A stretch of DNA of 64,000 bases from Gaiellasilicea sp037720595. Lineage in GTDB: Bacteria > Actinomycetota > Thermoleophilia > Gaiellales > Gaiellaceae. The notes under the pieces are model-generated. The model saw only the letters and a list, made by a program, of their open reading frames with translations, searched no databases and was not told where the DNA came from. The stretch covers positions 1-64,000 of the forward strand of contig JBBJLW010000006.1 of the NCBI GenBank assembly GCA_037720595.1. The letters run 5' to 3'. Below, in pieces: positions 1 through 8,469 of this stretch; the first letter of the stretch is position 1; each line of letters begins with the position of its first letter. The position numbers and the translations under genes are program-made.

Positions 1-27
1 AGGTCTCGACGTAAACGCACGCTGCTG

Positions 28-43
28 AGTTTTCAAAGACCAG
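28..43 (-). promoter_or_regulatory. boxA-like antitermination element of an rRNA leader
   Basis: Read on the minus strand this is CTGGTCTTTGAAAACT, which closely resembles the boxA sequence found in bacterial rRNA leaders (TGNTCTTTNAAAA). It is preceded by a short GCCGG/CCGGC hairpin (45-59) and lies downstream of a strong promoter, so a 16S-23S-5S operon is inferred to start just outside the left edge and run leftward. No rRNA sequence itself is inside the window. Confidence 0.7.
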
Positions 44-61
44 TGCCGGCCTGACCGGCGT

Positions 62-89
62 AAAAAAGCCTCCGACTCGCGCCAGAGGC
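62..89 (-). terminator. Intrinsic-terminator-like hairpin inside the presumed rRNA leader
   Basis: On the minus strand a GCCTC stem pairs with GAGGC and is followed at once by TTTTTT. It could stop read-through from tyrS, but it also lies between the rRNA-type promoter (191-218) and boxA (28-43), so rRNA transcripts must pass through it. Confidence 0.55.
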
Positions 90-190
90 CACCAAGCTTC
101 AGAACTTGATCGTATCCGATCGGGCTTGGAGGCGCTCCGTAGGTCGAGGACGGGGACTTTTCGACGCCGACCCTCTCGGGCGGCCGATGA

Positions 191-218
191 ACAGTAGCAA
201 ACCACGCCCCCCTGTCAA
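191..218 (-). promoter_or_regulatory. Strong sigma-70-type promoter, probably rRNA P1
   Basis: Minus strand TTGACA (213-218), a 16-nt spacer and TACTGT (191-196). It sits 4 nt beyond the tyrS stop codon and points to the boxA/leader region, so it most likely drives the rRNA operon outside the window. Confidence 0.7.
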
Positions 219-221
219 GCG

Positions 222-1364
222 TCAGGCAGGCTCGCGAAACCTCGTGAAGCGTCGCTTGCCGGCCTGGACGGTCGCGTCGCGAAGCGCCACGCGCGCCAGG
301 TCGAGCTCACGGACGACCTCCCCGTCGAGCCGCACGCCGCCCTGTCCGATCAACCGACGCGCCTCGCTCGTCGAGAAGCCAAAAGCCGAGGCGAGCGCGG
401 CCGGCAGATGCACGGGATCTCCCTCGGGCAGCGGGCTCTCCGTCACGTGCCTAGGCGCCTGCCCTTCGCGCACGACACGGGTGAAGTGCGCCTCGGCGGC
501 GGACGCGGCGTCCTCTCCATGGGAACGGGCGACGACCCAGCGGCCGAGTGCGAGCTTTGCATCCATCGGTGCGGTCGCAGGCAGCGGGCGCTCCGCCACG
601 AGCCGATACCACTCTGCGAGCTCATCGTCCGGGATCCGCATCGTTCGGCCGAACTGCTCCTCGGGCGCCAGGGTCAACGGAATGTTGTTGCCCACGGACG
701 AGCTCATCTTGGCTCCATCCCAGGAGAGGAGAAGGGGCGTCGTCAGCACGACCTGCGGTTCGAGACCGTACGCCTCCATCACTGTCCTTCCTGTCAGGAG
801 GTTGTAGAGCTGATCGGTGCCGCCGAGCTCGACGTCTGCCTCGACGGCGACCGAGTCGTACGCCTGTATCAACGGGTAGAGCAGCTCAGAGACCGAGATG
901 GGCTCCCGCGCCGCGAAGCGCTTGGCGAAGTCGTCGCGCTCCAGGAGCTGCGCCACCGTCACCGTCCGGGTCAGGCGCAGGAGCTCGGCGAAATCGAGCT
1001 TCTTCAGCCACTCGCTGTTGAACCGCACCTCTGTCCGCGCCGCGTCGAGCAGCTGCAGCGCCTGGTCGACGTACGTCTTCGCGTTCGCATCGATCTCCTC
1101 GTCCGAGAGCATCGGCCGCTCGGACGAGCGGCCGGACGGATCGCCGATGCGAGTCGTGTAGTCGCCAACGATCAGGACGCCGACGTGCCCCTCATCCTGG
1201 AACGCGCGCATCCGCTGGAGCGGGATACCGCGGCCGACGTGGATGTCCGGAGAGGTGACGTCGATTCCAAGCTTGACCCGCAGAGGCCGGCCGAGCTTCA
1301 GCTTCTGCTCCAGACCGCCGGCCGGAAGGACGTCGACCGCGTTGCGCGTCAGCCGCTCGATCAC
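222..1364 (-). CDS. tyrS: Tyrosyl-tRNA synthetase
   Basis: Cytosolic class I aminoacyl-tRNA synthetase that charges tRNA-Tyr, 380 aa. The HIGH signature appears as HVGRG (about residues 42-46) and the KMSKS loop as KMSSS (about 219-223). A GDYTTRIGDPSGR block and the GGTDQ tyrosine-pocket motif (about 181-185) are intact, and residues about 318-378 form the C-terminal S4 RNA-binding domain. The start is GTG, overlapping the stop of the upstream lipoprotein gene as GTGA (1361-1364), so translation is probably coupled. The HVGRG/KMSSS pair is typical of the TyrZ-like branch. The gene directly precedes the rRNA promoter. Confidence 0.95.
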   Translation of the reverse strand: MIERLTRNAVDVLPAGGLEQKLKLGRPLRVKLGIDVTSPDIHVGRGIPLQRMRAFQDEGHVGVLIVGDYTTRIGDPSGRSSERPMLSDEEIDANAKTYVDQALQLLDAARTEVRFNSEWLKKLDFAELLRLTRTVTVAQLLERDDFAKRFAAREPISVSELLYPLIQAYDSVAVEADVELGGTDQLYNLLTGRTVMEAYGLEPQVVLTTPLLLSWDGAKMSSSVGNNIPLTLAPEEQFGRTMRIPDDELAEWYRLVAERPLPATAPMDAKLALGRWVVARSHGEDAASAAEAHFTRVVREGQAPRHVTESPLPEGDPVHLPAALASAFGFSTSEARRLIGQGGVRLDGEVVRELDLARVALRDATVQAGKRRFTRFREPA

Positions 1365-2200
1365 GGTCGCGAGCGTATCGACCAGTTTCGCCCGGCGTCG
1401 CGCGAGACCTTGATCGTGCCGTCGTGCAGCGCCGCGTAGAGCTCGGTCGCCGAGACGGCAAGGAAGGCGGCCGGCTCGCCGCCGATCGAGCCCCGCGGGC
1501 GCCAGGTCTCGCCCGCGTCGCGGCTGAGCTGAACATGACCGGTGCCGGTGACCTGGAAGAGCCGGTTGGGCCGAGGCCAGGCGAGATACCCGGCCTCACC
1601 TCCGAGCGCGCTCCAGCGCTTTCCTCCGTCAGTCGTGCGGTAGAGCACCGAGCCCGAGGCGATCGCGGCGGTAGGGTGCCCCGGTCGCGGTGCGAGGTCG
1701 AGGAACGGCTCGGGCGCATCGCGCTCGGCCCACGTTCGGCCGCGGTCGCCGCTGACGAGCAGCCGCTCGTTCCCCGAGTCGAAGCCGTAGACCAGGCTCC
1801 CGGCCGAGCGGAGAACGTGGAAGTCCGCCTTTCCGAGCAGAGAGATCGGCGTCCATGTCCTCCCCGCGTCGGTGGACTCGATCAGCCCGAGCAGCGGCGG
1901 CAGGTCGGTGCGCAAATCGGGATGCCCAGAGCCGACGAAGCGGTTCGGGCCGGCGACCGAGAAGCCCATCGTGTCCTGCCGACTCTCGCCCACCCGGCCC
2001 GCGCGATTCTCGCCGGCGCCCACCCGGAAGAGCCCCGTGTGCGTCGCGATGAAGAGCGCGCCGTCGGCGGGGTCGATCCCGAGTCCATGGACGTGAACCG
2101 GGCCGGGGTCTTCGACCGCAATCCCCTCGAACGCTGGCTCCTCTGCTCCGCCACAGCCGGCGAGCACGAGCATCGCCGCGAGAATGCACCATCGCTTCAT
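1361..2200 (-). CDS. F510_1955-type BNR/sortilin-like repeat lipoprotein
   Basis: A 279-aa predicted lipoprotein. The start was set at the ATG giving MKRWCILAAMLVLAGCGG, a signal peptide with a clear lipobox (LAGC); an upstream extension of the frame lacks such features. The mature part contains VHVHGLGIDP and repeated STDAGRTW, SGDRGRTW, TTDGGKRW and SRDAGETW Asp-box motifs, which mark a beta-propeller of the BNR/sortilin type. Proteins like this are annotated as the F510_1955 glycosylhydrolase family, but no catalytic activity can be deduced. It lies between the oxidase and tyrS and is coupled to tyrS. An extracytoplasmic binding role is inference. Confidence 0.8.
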   Translation of the reverse strand: MKRWCILAAMLVLAGCGGAEEPAFEGIAVEDPGPVHVHGLGIDPADGALFIATHTGLFRVGAGENRAGRVGESRQDTMGFSVAGPNRFVGSGHPDLRTDLPPLLGLIESTDAGRTWTPISLLGKADFHVLRSAGSLVYGFDSGNERLLVSGDRGRTWAERDAPEPFLDLAPRPGHPTAAIASGSVLYRTTDGGKRWSALGGEAGYLAWPRPNRLFQVTGTGHVQLSRDAGETWRPRGSIGGEPAAFLAVSATELYAALHDGTIKVSRDAGRNWSIRSRP

Positions 2201-2213
2201 CGGACCCAACGTC

Positions 2214-3341
2214 TCATCGAGAGCAGTGTGCCGACGTGACCGCGTCGGGGGTAGCGCAGCCGCAGAGAGCGAGGGCAAGCTCGATCTCGCCGCGCAGCAA
2301 CTCGAGCACGTGCCTCGCGCCCGCCTCGCCGCCGTGGGCAAGCCCCCACAGAACGGGCCGGCCGACGAGGACGGCCCGGGCGCCGAGCGCGAGCGCGGCG
2401 ATCACATCCGTGCCGCGCCGGATTCCGCCGTCGACGTAGACCTCGATCCGGCCGTCGACGGCGTCCACGCACTCGGTAAGGAGCTCGGCCGTCGGCGCGA
2501 CTGCGTCGAGTTGCCTGCCGCCGTGGTTCGAGACGACGATCGCGCTCGCGCCGTGCTCGCACGCGAGGTGCGCGTCCTCGGCGGTCTGGATCCCCTTCAC
2601 GACGACGGGAACGGGCGAGTCGGCGACGAGTTGCTCGAGATCGCGCCAGGAGAGCGTCGGATCGATCTGCGAGAGGGCGTCGAGAGGGGTTGCGCCCGCC
2701 CACGCCCCCGTCGCGGCGGCGACACTCGGCACGAGGACGTCCTCCGGAATCCGGAAGCCGGTACGCAGGTCGCGCTCCCGGCGGCCGAGCCGAGGCGCGT
2801 CCACGGTGAGCACGATCGCTTCGAAGCCGGCCCCGACCGCCTGCTCGACGAGGCTACGGGTCACCTGCCGCTCGCGGAAGACGTAGAGCTGGAACCACCG
2901 TGGAGCTCCGGGAGCCGCTGCCGCCACCTCGGCCGGTCCGCAGGTGGCGAGCGTCGACAGGCACATGATCGTCCCGGCGGCGGCGGCCGCCCGAGCCGTC
3001 GCGGGCTCCCCGTCCGGGTGCACCATCCTGTGAAACGCGGTCGGGGCAACGAGAAGCGGCATCGAGACCGGCGTTCCGAGCACCGTGGTCGCTGGGGTGG
3101 CGTCGCCGACGTCGACGAGCACGCGTGGCCGCAGCCGCAGCCGGCGCCACGCTGCGACGTTTTCCCGCAGGCAGTGCTCATCGCCGGCTCCGCCCGCGAA
3201 GTACCCGAACGCCCCCGGCTCGAGTGCTGCCTCTGCAAGCCGCTCGAAATCGGCGACGTTCAGCGGGTCCTGCACGTCGATGGCTCTACTCGGCGTCGTG
3301 CTCGTGCGAGTGATCGGACTCGCCGCCGGCTTCGTGCTCAT
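2214..3341 (-). CDS. FMN-dependent alpha-hydroxy-acid oxidase/dehydrogenase
   Basis: TIM-barrel flavoenzyme of the lactate/glycolate oxidase and mandelate dehydrogenase family, up to 375 aa. The active-site block SNHGGRQLD (about residues 271-279, catalytic His 273), the substrate Tyr in QLYVFRER (about 153) and the FMN-binding DGGIRRGTDV and GRP motifs are all present. Substrate cannot be assigned; 2-hydroxyacids such as lactate are the family norm. The ATG at 3341 lies inside the His-rich ORF next door; a GTG at 3275, 10 nt after that ORF's stop, is an alternative that keeps the whole conserved domain. The upstream genes on the same strand are metal transporters. Confidence 0.9.
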   Translation of the reverse strand: MSTKPAASPITRTSTTPSRAIDVQDPLNVADFERLAEAALEPGAFGYFAGGAGDEHCLRENVAAWRRLRLRPRVLVDVGDATPATTVLGTPVSMPLLVAPTAFHRMVHPDGEPATARAAAAAGTIMCLSTLATCGPAEVAAAAPGAPRWFQLYVFRERQVTRSLVEQAVGAGFEAIVLTVDAPRLGRRERDLRTGFRIPEDVLVPSVAAATGAWAGATPLDALSQIDPTLSWRDLEQLVADSPVPVVVKGIQTAEDAHLACEHGASAIVVSNHGGRQLDAVAPTAELLTECVDAVDGRIEVYVDGGIRRGTDVIAALALGARAVLVGRPVLWGLAHGGEAGARHVLELLRGEIELALALCGCATPDAVTSAHCSR

Positions 3342-3459
3342 GCGAGTGCGAATGCGTGACGTCGCCGTGACTGTGCTCGTGGTCGTGCTCGGTGTGCTCG
3401 TGCTCGGTTTCGGTGTGAGGATGCGAGTGGGTCTCGTCGCCGTGGCTGTGCTCGCTCAT
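3286..3459 (-). CDS. Small histidine-rich protein (57 aa)
   Basis: A 57-aa reading frame starting ATG (3459) and ending TAG (3286-3288), with roughly a third histidines, mostly in HSH, HEH and HDH clusters, interspersed with Glu/Asp and no hydrophobic segment. Such composition suits binding of Ni, Co, Zn or Cu. It follows a NiCoT-type and a NicO-type transporter on the same strand, so a metal buffer or chaperone is a reasonable inference. No homologous family was recognised. It overlaps the longest version of the following oxidase gene by 56 nt. Confidence 0.6.
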   Translation of the reverse strand: MSEHSHGDETHSHPHTETEHEHTEHDHEHSHGDVTHSHSHEHEAGGESDHSHEHDAE

Positions 3460-3537
3460 CGTGACTCTCCTGACTCGGGTGCGGACGCCTGACTCGGGGG
3501 CGGACGCCCGATCATGCCACCAGCAGCGGGGGACCGC

Positions 3538-4281
3538 TCAGAAGGGATAGGGCATGAGACTCCAGGCCGCGGCGGCGTACCAGAATCCGAACGTCAGGCT
3601 CGCAACACCGATCGCGGGGGCGACAGCGTTGAAAGATCGTCGAACGGGAGCCGACATCAAGGTCGCTCCGAACGCGGCCGTGAGCATCGTCATCGAGACC
3701 GCTGTGAAGATCGCAAGGATCACGAGCGAGACGACGGCGAGTCGCTGCGAGTCGATCGAGGCGAGCAGCAGGATGCTGACGCCGGCGCTGCCGCCCATTC
3801 CGTGGACGAGGCCGATGCCGTAGGCGCCGAGCGGCGTCCGCACCTTGTGCGCATGGCTGTGAGAGCTACTCGACGCGTGTGTGTGGAGGTGTGCGTGGCG
3901 CTCGCCGTCGTGGTTGTGCTCGTGGAGGTGGAAGAACCCCGTGCGCCAGCGGTAGAGCAGGCGGGCTGCGAGGTAGACGATTACGAAGCCGATCACGGTC
4001 TCAGCCCCCTGCTGGAGCCGTTCGGGGAGGTATGCGTTGAAGACCACGATTGGGAGACCGAATGCAAAAAGGGTGGTGCCGTGACCGAGGCCCCAGGCGA
4101 GGCCCATTCGAGCAGCCGCCCGGCCCGCGCGGTCGCTGCCGGCGGCGATCAGCGTGGTCACTGCGGCGAGGTGGTCGGGATCGGACGCGTGGCGAAGCCC
4201 CAGGAAGAGGGCAATGAGCAGGACGATCCAGAGCGAGGAGCCGTCGGAGAAGCCTGCGATCCAGTCGTCGAGTCCGAACAT
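3538..4281 (-). CDS. HoxN/UreH-like nickel/cobalt transporter
   Basis: Polytopic membrane protein of 247 aa. The first helix region carries LRHASDPDH (HX4DH at about residues 31-37), the signature of the NiCoT/UreH class, and LVHGMGGSAG occurs further on. A cytosolic-type loop at about 110-145 is packed with His. The start at ATG 4281 was chosen because AAAGGAG lies about 9 nt upstream; a longer frame to 4317 lacks such a site. It sits between NicO-type and His-rich genes. Ni or Co movement is expected from family; direction is not evident. Confidence 0.85.
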   Translation of the reverse strand: MFGLDDWIAGFSDGSSLWIVLLIALFLGLRHASDPDHLAAVTTLIAAGSDRAGRAAARMGLAWGLGHGTTLFAFGLPIVVFNAYLPERLQQGAETVIGFVIVYLAARLLYRWRTGFFHLHEHNHDGERHAHLHTHASSSSHSHAHKVRTPLGAYGIGLVHGMGGSAGVSILLLASIDSQRLAVVSLVILAIFTAVSMTMLTAAFGATLMSAPVRRSFNAVAPAIGVASLTFGFWYAAAAWSLMPYPF

Positions 4282-4357
4282 CGCCGCCGCTCCTTTCGGT
4301 CGTGTCCGCGAGAGCATCTCGCACCTGCGAGTGGTTCGCAGCAGCGGGCGCTCCGGT

Positions 4358-5755
4358 TCAGATGACGTTCGGCAACGCGCGCACCGTCATCAGTACACCG
4401 AGGCCCAGGATCAGGAGCGCGCTGACTGCCGGGAGCGCCCGGACGATCGGCCCCTCGAAGTTCATTCGCTTGAACGTCTTCTGGGCGCCGATCGCGAGCA
4501 GGCCGATCCCCGAGACGACCGCCGCGAGCCCGATGCTGAAGGCGACGATCAGGAGGAGCCCGAAGGCAACCCGGTGCAGCGAGATCGCGGCGAGGAGCAC
4601 GACGAGCGCGGTCGGGCAGGGCAGGATCCCGCCGGAGATCCCGGCCGCGACGAGCCCGCGCATCCCGCTGCCGGGCTCCGGGACGTGGCTGTGCCCGTGC
4701 TCCCCGTCGTGGCTGTGGCCGTGGTCGTGGTGGCCGTGAGCGTGGCCGTTCGCCGCCCGGTAGCGCGAGCGGAGCACGATCATGCCGACGCTGACGACGA
4801 GGAGCGCCGAGACCAGGTTGAGCCAAGGGTAGAGATCCTCCGGAACGATGAACTCCGACAGGCCGAGCGTCACGAGGCCGAGCGCGAAGACGCCGATCGT
4901 GTGGGTGACGGTGACGATCCCGCCGAGCAGGAAGGCGTGCCGCGGCTTGCCGCGCGAGCCGACCATGTAGCCGGCGATGATCGCCTTGCCGTGCCCCGGC
5001 GTCAGCGCGTGCGCGGCGCCCCAGAACATCGCCACGAGGAGCGCGACCAGGACGAAGCCCAGGCCGAGATCGTCGTGAGCGATCAGCCCGGCGAAGCCGC
5101 CTTCGCTCTTGGACGAGGTGCGGCCGACCTTCGCGGTCGAATCTCCGAGCGACGGCGGAACGCCCCGCTTGGTGCCCGGCTGCAGCACCGCCTGAGCAGT
5201 CCTGAGGTCGAGTGGGCTCTTGAGCAGATCCTGCGGATAGGTGCGGAGCCGGTCGGAGGAGGTCTCGGCCGGAACCGAGGCCGACGAGACGCGCGCATCG
5301 AGGTCGGCACGGATCACGATCTCTTTCCAGCCGACGCGGCGCGCGAAGGTCTCGTCATTCACCGATAGCTGTCGAACCGCTGCAGCAGGACCGGCGTCGA
5401 ACACGAGCTCGAGTCGGGTGGTCTTGAGGCCGCCCACACCCTGCGGGAACTCGAGCCGTCGCTCGAGCTCGCGCAACGGCAACCGATGCCCCGCGGCGCG
5501 GACGACGAAGCCACGCTCGATCTGGCCCGCCAGACGCTCCGCGTAACCGTCGCGGCCGAGCCGAGCCAGGACCGACTTCTCCTGGAAGGTTGGGATCTCG
5601 GCGAGGTCGAGGACGTAGACGGCGTAGAGGCGGTCGCCCGAGACGACGAGCTCGGAATAGCGGTTCGTCGTGAAGTTGCCGAGCGGATGGGCCTGCACGG
5701 CCGCAGGAGCAAGGAGCGCGGCGAGGCAAGCTGCGAGGACGACGAGTCGCTTCAT
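4358..5755 (-). CDS. NicO/RcnA-like nickel-cobalt transporter with extracytoplasmic domain
   Basis: 465-aa membrane protein. A signal peptide (MKRLVVLAACLAALLAPAA) is followed by HPLGNFTTNRYSEL and about 200 residues of extracytoplasmic domain. The NicO permease domain comes next, with ALTPGHGKAIIAGY and TVTHTIGVFALG in the helices, a His-rich loop (GHHDHGHSHDGEHGHSH) and GGILPCPTALVVL. These are hallmarks of the NicO/RcnA family of Ni/Co permeases. The start ATG overlaps the stop of the TPR gene as ATGA (5752-5755), implying coupled translation. Confidence 0.88.
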   Translation of the reverse strand: MKRLVVLAACLAALLAPAAVQAHPLGNFTTNRYSELVVSGDRLYAVYVLDLAEIPTFQEKSVLARLGRDGYAERLAGQIERGFVVRAAGHRLPLRELERRLEFPQGVGGLKTTRLELVFDAGPAAAVRQLSVNDETFARRVGWKEIVIRADLDARVSSASVPAETSSDRLRTYPQDLLKSPLDLRTAQAVLQPGTKRGVPPSLGDSTAKVGRTSSKSEGGFAGLIAHDDLGLGFVLVALLVAMFWGAAHALTPGHGKAIIAGYMVGSRGKPRHAFLLGGIVTVTHTIGVFALGLVTLGLSEFIVPEDLYPWLNLVSALLVVSVGMIVLRSRYRAANGHAHGHHDHGHSHDGEHGHSHVPEPGSGMRGLVAAGISGGILPCPTALVVLLAAISLHRVAFGLLLIVAFSIGLAAVVSGIGLLAIGAQKTFKRMNFEGPIVRALPAVSALLILGLGVLMTVRALPNVI

Positions 5756-7059
5756 GAGACCGCCTTTCTGGCGACGGGACTCCAGAGGATCGAGAAGTTC
5801 GGGTTGACGTCGAGAGCGCGGCCGAACCAGGCCTTCGCGGCGCCGCCGTTGCCGAGGCAGCGCTCGATCATCCCGCGGTGGAAGAAGAAGGTGGCCTCGC
5901 GCTGGCCGAGCCGCAGGGAGCGCTCGGAGGCGACCCTTGCCTCCGCACAACGGCCGTTGCGGGCGAGCGCCCAGGCGAGCATGTCGTCGCCGAGCGTGGA
6001 CGGGCGCGAGGCTCGCGCGGCGCGGGCGAGCCGAAGCGTCTGGCGCAGGCGGATCCCGTGGTCGACCCGGAAGAGCGCCGTCTCGAGGTCGGTCTTGACC
6101 CCGTTCGCGACCTGGAGGCGCTCGATTGCGCCAACGAGTGCGTATTGCTCCTTCGCCTCTGCCGGCCGGCCGCCCCGCGCAAGCAGATCCCCGAGCTGGG
6201 CGACGAGGTGCGGAAGCGGGATCGCCTCGACAGCCCGCCGCTGGAGCGCGATCGCCCTCTCGGTCCGGCCGCCGGCAACTTCGACTCGTGCGAGCGCGTC
6301 GAGCGCCGGCGCGTAACCGGGCACGAGCTGGAGACCGAGCCTGAAGGCCGCTGCGGCGCGCGCGACGCGGCCTACCGACCAGTGGAGCTTGCCGAGCTCG
6401 ACGGCGGTCCAGGCCGACGCCTCGGGCCGCCCGATCGACGCATCGAGCGCCAGCTCCATTGCCTCGATCGCCCCCGCGACGTCGCCGGTCAGCTCGCGTG
6501 CGTAGGAGATGCGCGAGTACGAGGACGCGTTCGGCTTCAGCGCAGCCATCCGGTCGAACGCTGCGAATGCCTCGTCGTAGCGACCGAGCTCGACGAGCGA
6601 GTCGCCGACGACCCCGTAGGGCGACGCCGACGAGGGTGCGATGGCCTGGGCCTTGCGGCCGATCGCGAGCGCGTCGGCGAACCGGTGACGAGCAAGAGCG
6701 AGCCCGCCGAGGCCGGTGAGTGCGTAGACGTTCGCCGGCTCGAGCTCCTGCGCGCGACGCAGCGCGACAGTCGCGCGCGAGTAGTAGGCGGCATCGCCGG
6801 TCTCGCGGGCCCGCTGGGCGTAGGCGAGGCCGAGCAGTGCGTTCGGCTGCGCCGAGTCGGGACGGGCGCGCACCTCGTCCTGGAGGCGGCGCAGCAGTGT
6901 CACGGTGTCGCCCGAGCCGAATTCGGAGCGGAGCGACGCGGCCTGGAGCACGGCCGTCGGCGCCGGGGGCTCGGCTGTGGGGCACTCCCGCACGACGCCG
7001 CCTCGCAGCGCATCGGCGGCGAGGCCGGTGAAGACAATGGTTGCGATCAGATATCTCAT
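5752..7059 (-). CDS. TPR-repeat protein
   Basis: 435-aa protein built of tetratricopeptide-like helical repeats from about residue 60 to the end, for example ALLGLAYAQRARETGDAAYYSRA and the NPNF segment near the C-terminus. The N-terminus MRYLIATIVFTGLAADAL is hydrophobic and may be a signal or anchor, so it probably faces the periplasm or outer surface. It lies between DUF4331 and NicO genes and is coupled to the latter. No enzymatic motif; a scaffold or binding role is inference from the fold. Confidence 0.8.
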   Translation of the reverse strand: MRYLIATIVFTGLAADALRGGVVRECPTAEPPAPTAVLQAASLRSEFGSGDTVTLLRRLQDEVRARPDSAQPNALLGLAYAQRARETGDAAYYSRATVALRRAQELEPANVYALTGLGGLALARHRFADALAIGRKAQAIAPSSASPYGVVGDSLVELGRYDEAFAAFDRMAALKPNASSYSRISYARELTGDVAGAIEAMELALDASIGRPEASAWTAVELGKLHWSVGRVARAAAAFRLGLQLVPGYAPALDALARVEVAGGRTERAIALQRRAVEAIPLPHLVAQLGDLLARGGRPAEAKEQYALVGAIERLQVANGVKTDLETALFRVDHGIRLRQTLRLARAARASRPSTLGDDMLAWALARNGRCAEARVASERSLRLGQREATFFFHRGMIERCLGNGGAAKAWFGRALDVNPNFSILWSPVARKAVS

Positions 7060-7112
7060 GAGTGCGGTTTCGACGGAGGGGGCCCGCGGCGCGAGCCCCC
7101 TCCGCTCGTGCG

Positions 7113-8399
7113 CTACGGCTTCTGCTGTCCCTTGCTGTTGCCGAACCCGGAGCTCGGGTCCGTCTGATACGGGAAGAAGCCCATCGAGGCGGTATCTCCG
7201 GCGTTGACTCCGTCGCCGAGCTCGACCTTGTTCCCCTTCAGGAACCCGGCCATCACCCGCTCGGCGATGTCGACCACGTCGTCCTCGAGCCGGCGGCCGT
7301 TGGGAAAGCCCCCGTTGTCGCCGCCGATGACCCCGAGCCGATTGAGCTTGGCCTTCGGGGTGACCGGGATCGAGTAGTTCAGCCGCAGCAGGTCGGCCAC
7401 GGTCGGGCCCGTGAAGTTCAGGCCCTTGACGCCCGTGCCGAAGACGGCGACGAGGTCGTCACGGTTCGTCTCGGGCGCGTTCAGCTTGTAGAGCTGGTTC
7501 ATCAGCTTCGCGAGGATCGGCGTCACCACCGGGCCGGCGAACTGCTTGTCGTTGACCGGCGCCGAGCGGTTCCAGACGTCCTTAAACGGCGTCGGCACGA
7601 CGACCTCGTTGACGAGCGGGTTGCCGATCCGCGAGACCTGCGTCCAGCCGCGCCGGAGCTTCCCGTTCACGGTCACGTTCTGGCGCTCGGTCGACGCCCA
7701 GACGCCGATCGTCGAGTTCTTCGCCCGGAGCTCCGCGATCGGGATCTGGAGCGCAATCGAGTGAACGGCATAGCCGGCGAAGAAGTCCTTACCGCCGCCG
7801 TTCGCTCCCGTCCCCTTGCGGAACGCGACCAGGTCGAAGATCGCGCCGATGTCGCCGAAGAACGCGTCGTCGCGCTGGCCAGCGAAGACGTTGACGTTAC
7901 CGGCCCTCTTAACCGCCTTCGCGGCGAGCTGGCGGTAGTTCGGCGTCGAGCGCGGGCCGATGTTGTTCGGCGGGGTCTTGCCGCGAGCAACGAGCTTCCG
8001 GTTCTTCCACATCGACCAGCTCTGGACGGTGTTGCCGAGGAACGCAGGGCCTGCGGTTCGGTTGAAGCGGAACTCGTAGACCGTGTCCGCCCGGGCGTCG
8101 CCCGTCCGGTCGATGCTGATCTTGTACTTCGCGGACGGCGAGAACGTGTAGTAGTTCGGGCCGGCCGCAGGGTCTTCGCCCGGGATCCAGTTCGAGATGA
8201 TCGTGACCTTGCTCGGCTGGTCCGGGCTGCGGAACGCGTAGAGGTCGGTGTTGTCCGCGCTCGGGTCCTCCGCGATCAGCGGTGCTTCGCGGTGGCTCGA
8301 CGCGGTTCCGGTGCTCGGCCCGGATCCGACGACTGCGGCGGCGAGTGCCGCCATGGCGGTGGCGAGAATCGCCACGAGCGCCAGGATTGCCTTGTTCAT
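7113..8399 (-). CDS. DUF4331 secreted protein, copy 1
   Basis: 428 aa with an N-terminal signal peptide (MNKAILALVAILATAMAALAAAVV) and the DUF4331 domain over the rest. Diagnostic stretches shared with its neighbour are SSHREAPLI.EDP.ADNTD.YAF, NIGPRSTPNY, a GNPLVNEVV motif and NGRRLEDDV. The family has no established biochemical role. It is one of two adjacent DUF4331 paralogues, followed by TPR and Ni/Co transporter genes on the same strand. An intergenic gap of 70 nt separates the two copies. Confidence 0.88.
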   Translation of the reverse strand: MNKAILALVAILATAMAALAAAVVGSGPSTGTASSHREAPLIAEDPSADNTDLYAFRSPDQPSKVTIISNWIPGEDPAAGPNYYTFSPSAKYKISIDRTGDARADTVYEFRFNRTAGPAFLGNTVQSWSMWKNRKLVARGKTPPNNIGPRSTPNYRQLAAKAVKRAGNVNVFAGQRDDAFFGDIGAIFDLVAFRKGTGANGGGKDFFAGYAVHSIALQIPIAELRAKNSTIGVWASTERQNVTVNGKLRRGWTQVSRIGNPLVNEVVVPTPFKDVWNRSAPVNDKQFAGPVVTPILAKLMNQLYKLNAPETNRDDLVAVFGTGVKGLNFTGPTVADLLRLNYSIPVTPKAKLNRLGVIGGDNGGFPNGRRLEDDVVDIAERVMAGFLKGNKVELGDGVNAGDTASMGFFPYQTDPSSGFGNSKGQQKP

Positions 8400-8469
8400 C
8401 TAGCTCAACTTCCTCTTGTGATTGGCGAGGTGCGGCGCTGGTTCGCCGCACCTCGCCTCTCGGTTCGTC

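Noticed and set aside
106..807. Long plus-strand ORF over tyrS
   Set aside because: Arg/Ser/Pro-rich shadow of tyrS in GC-rich DNA; no domain.
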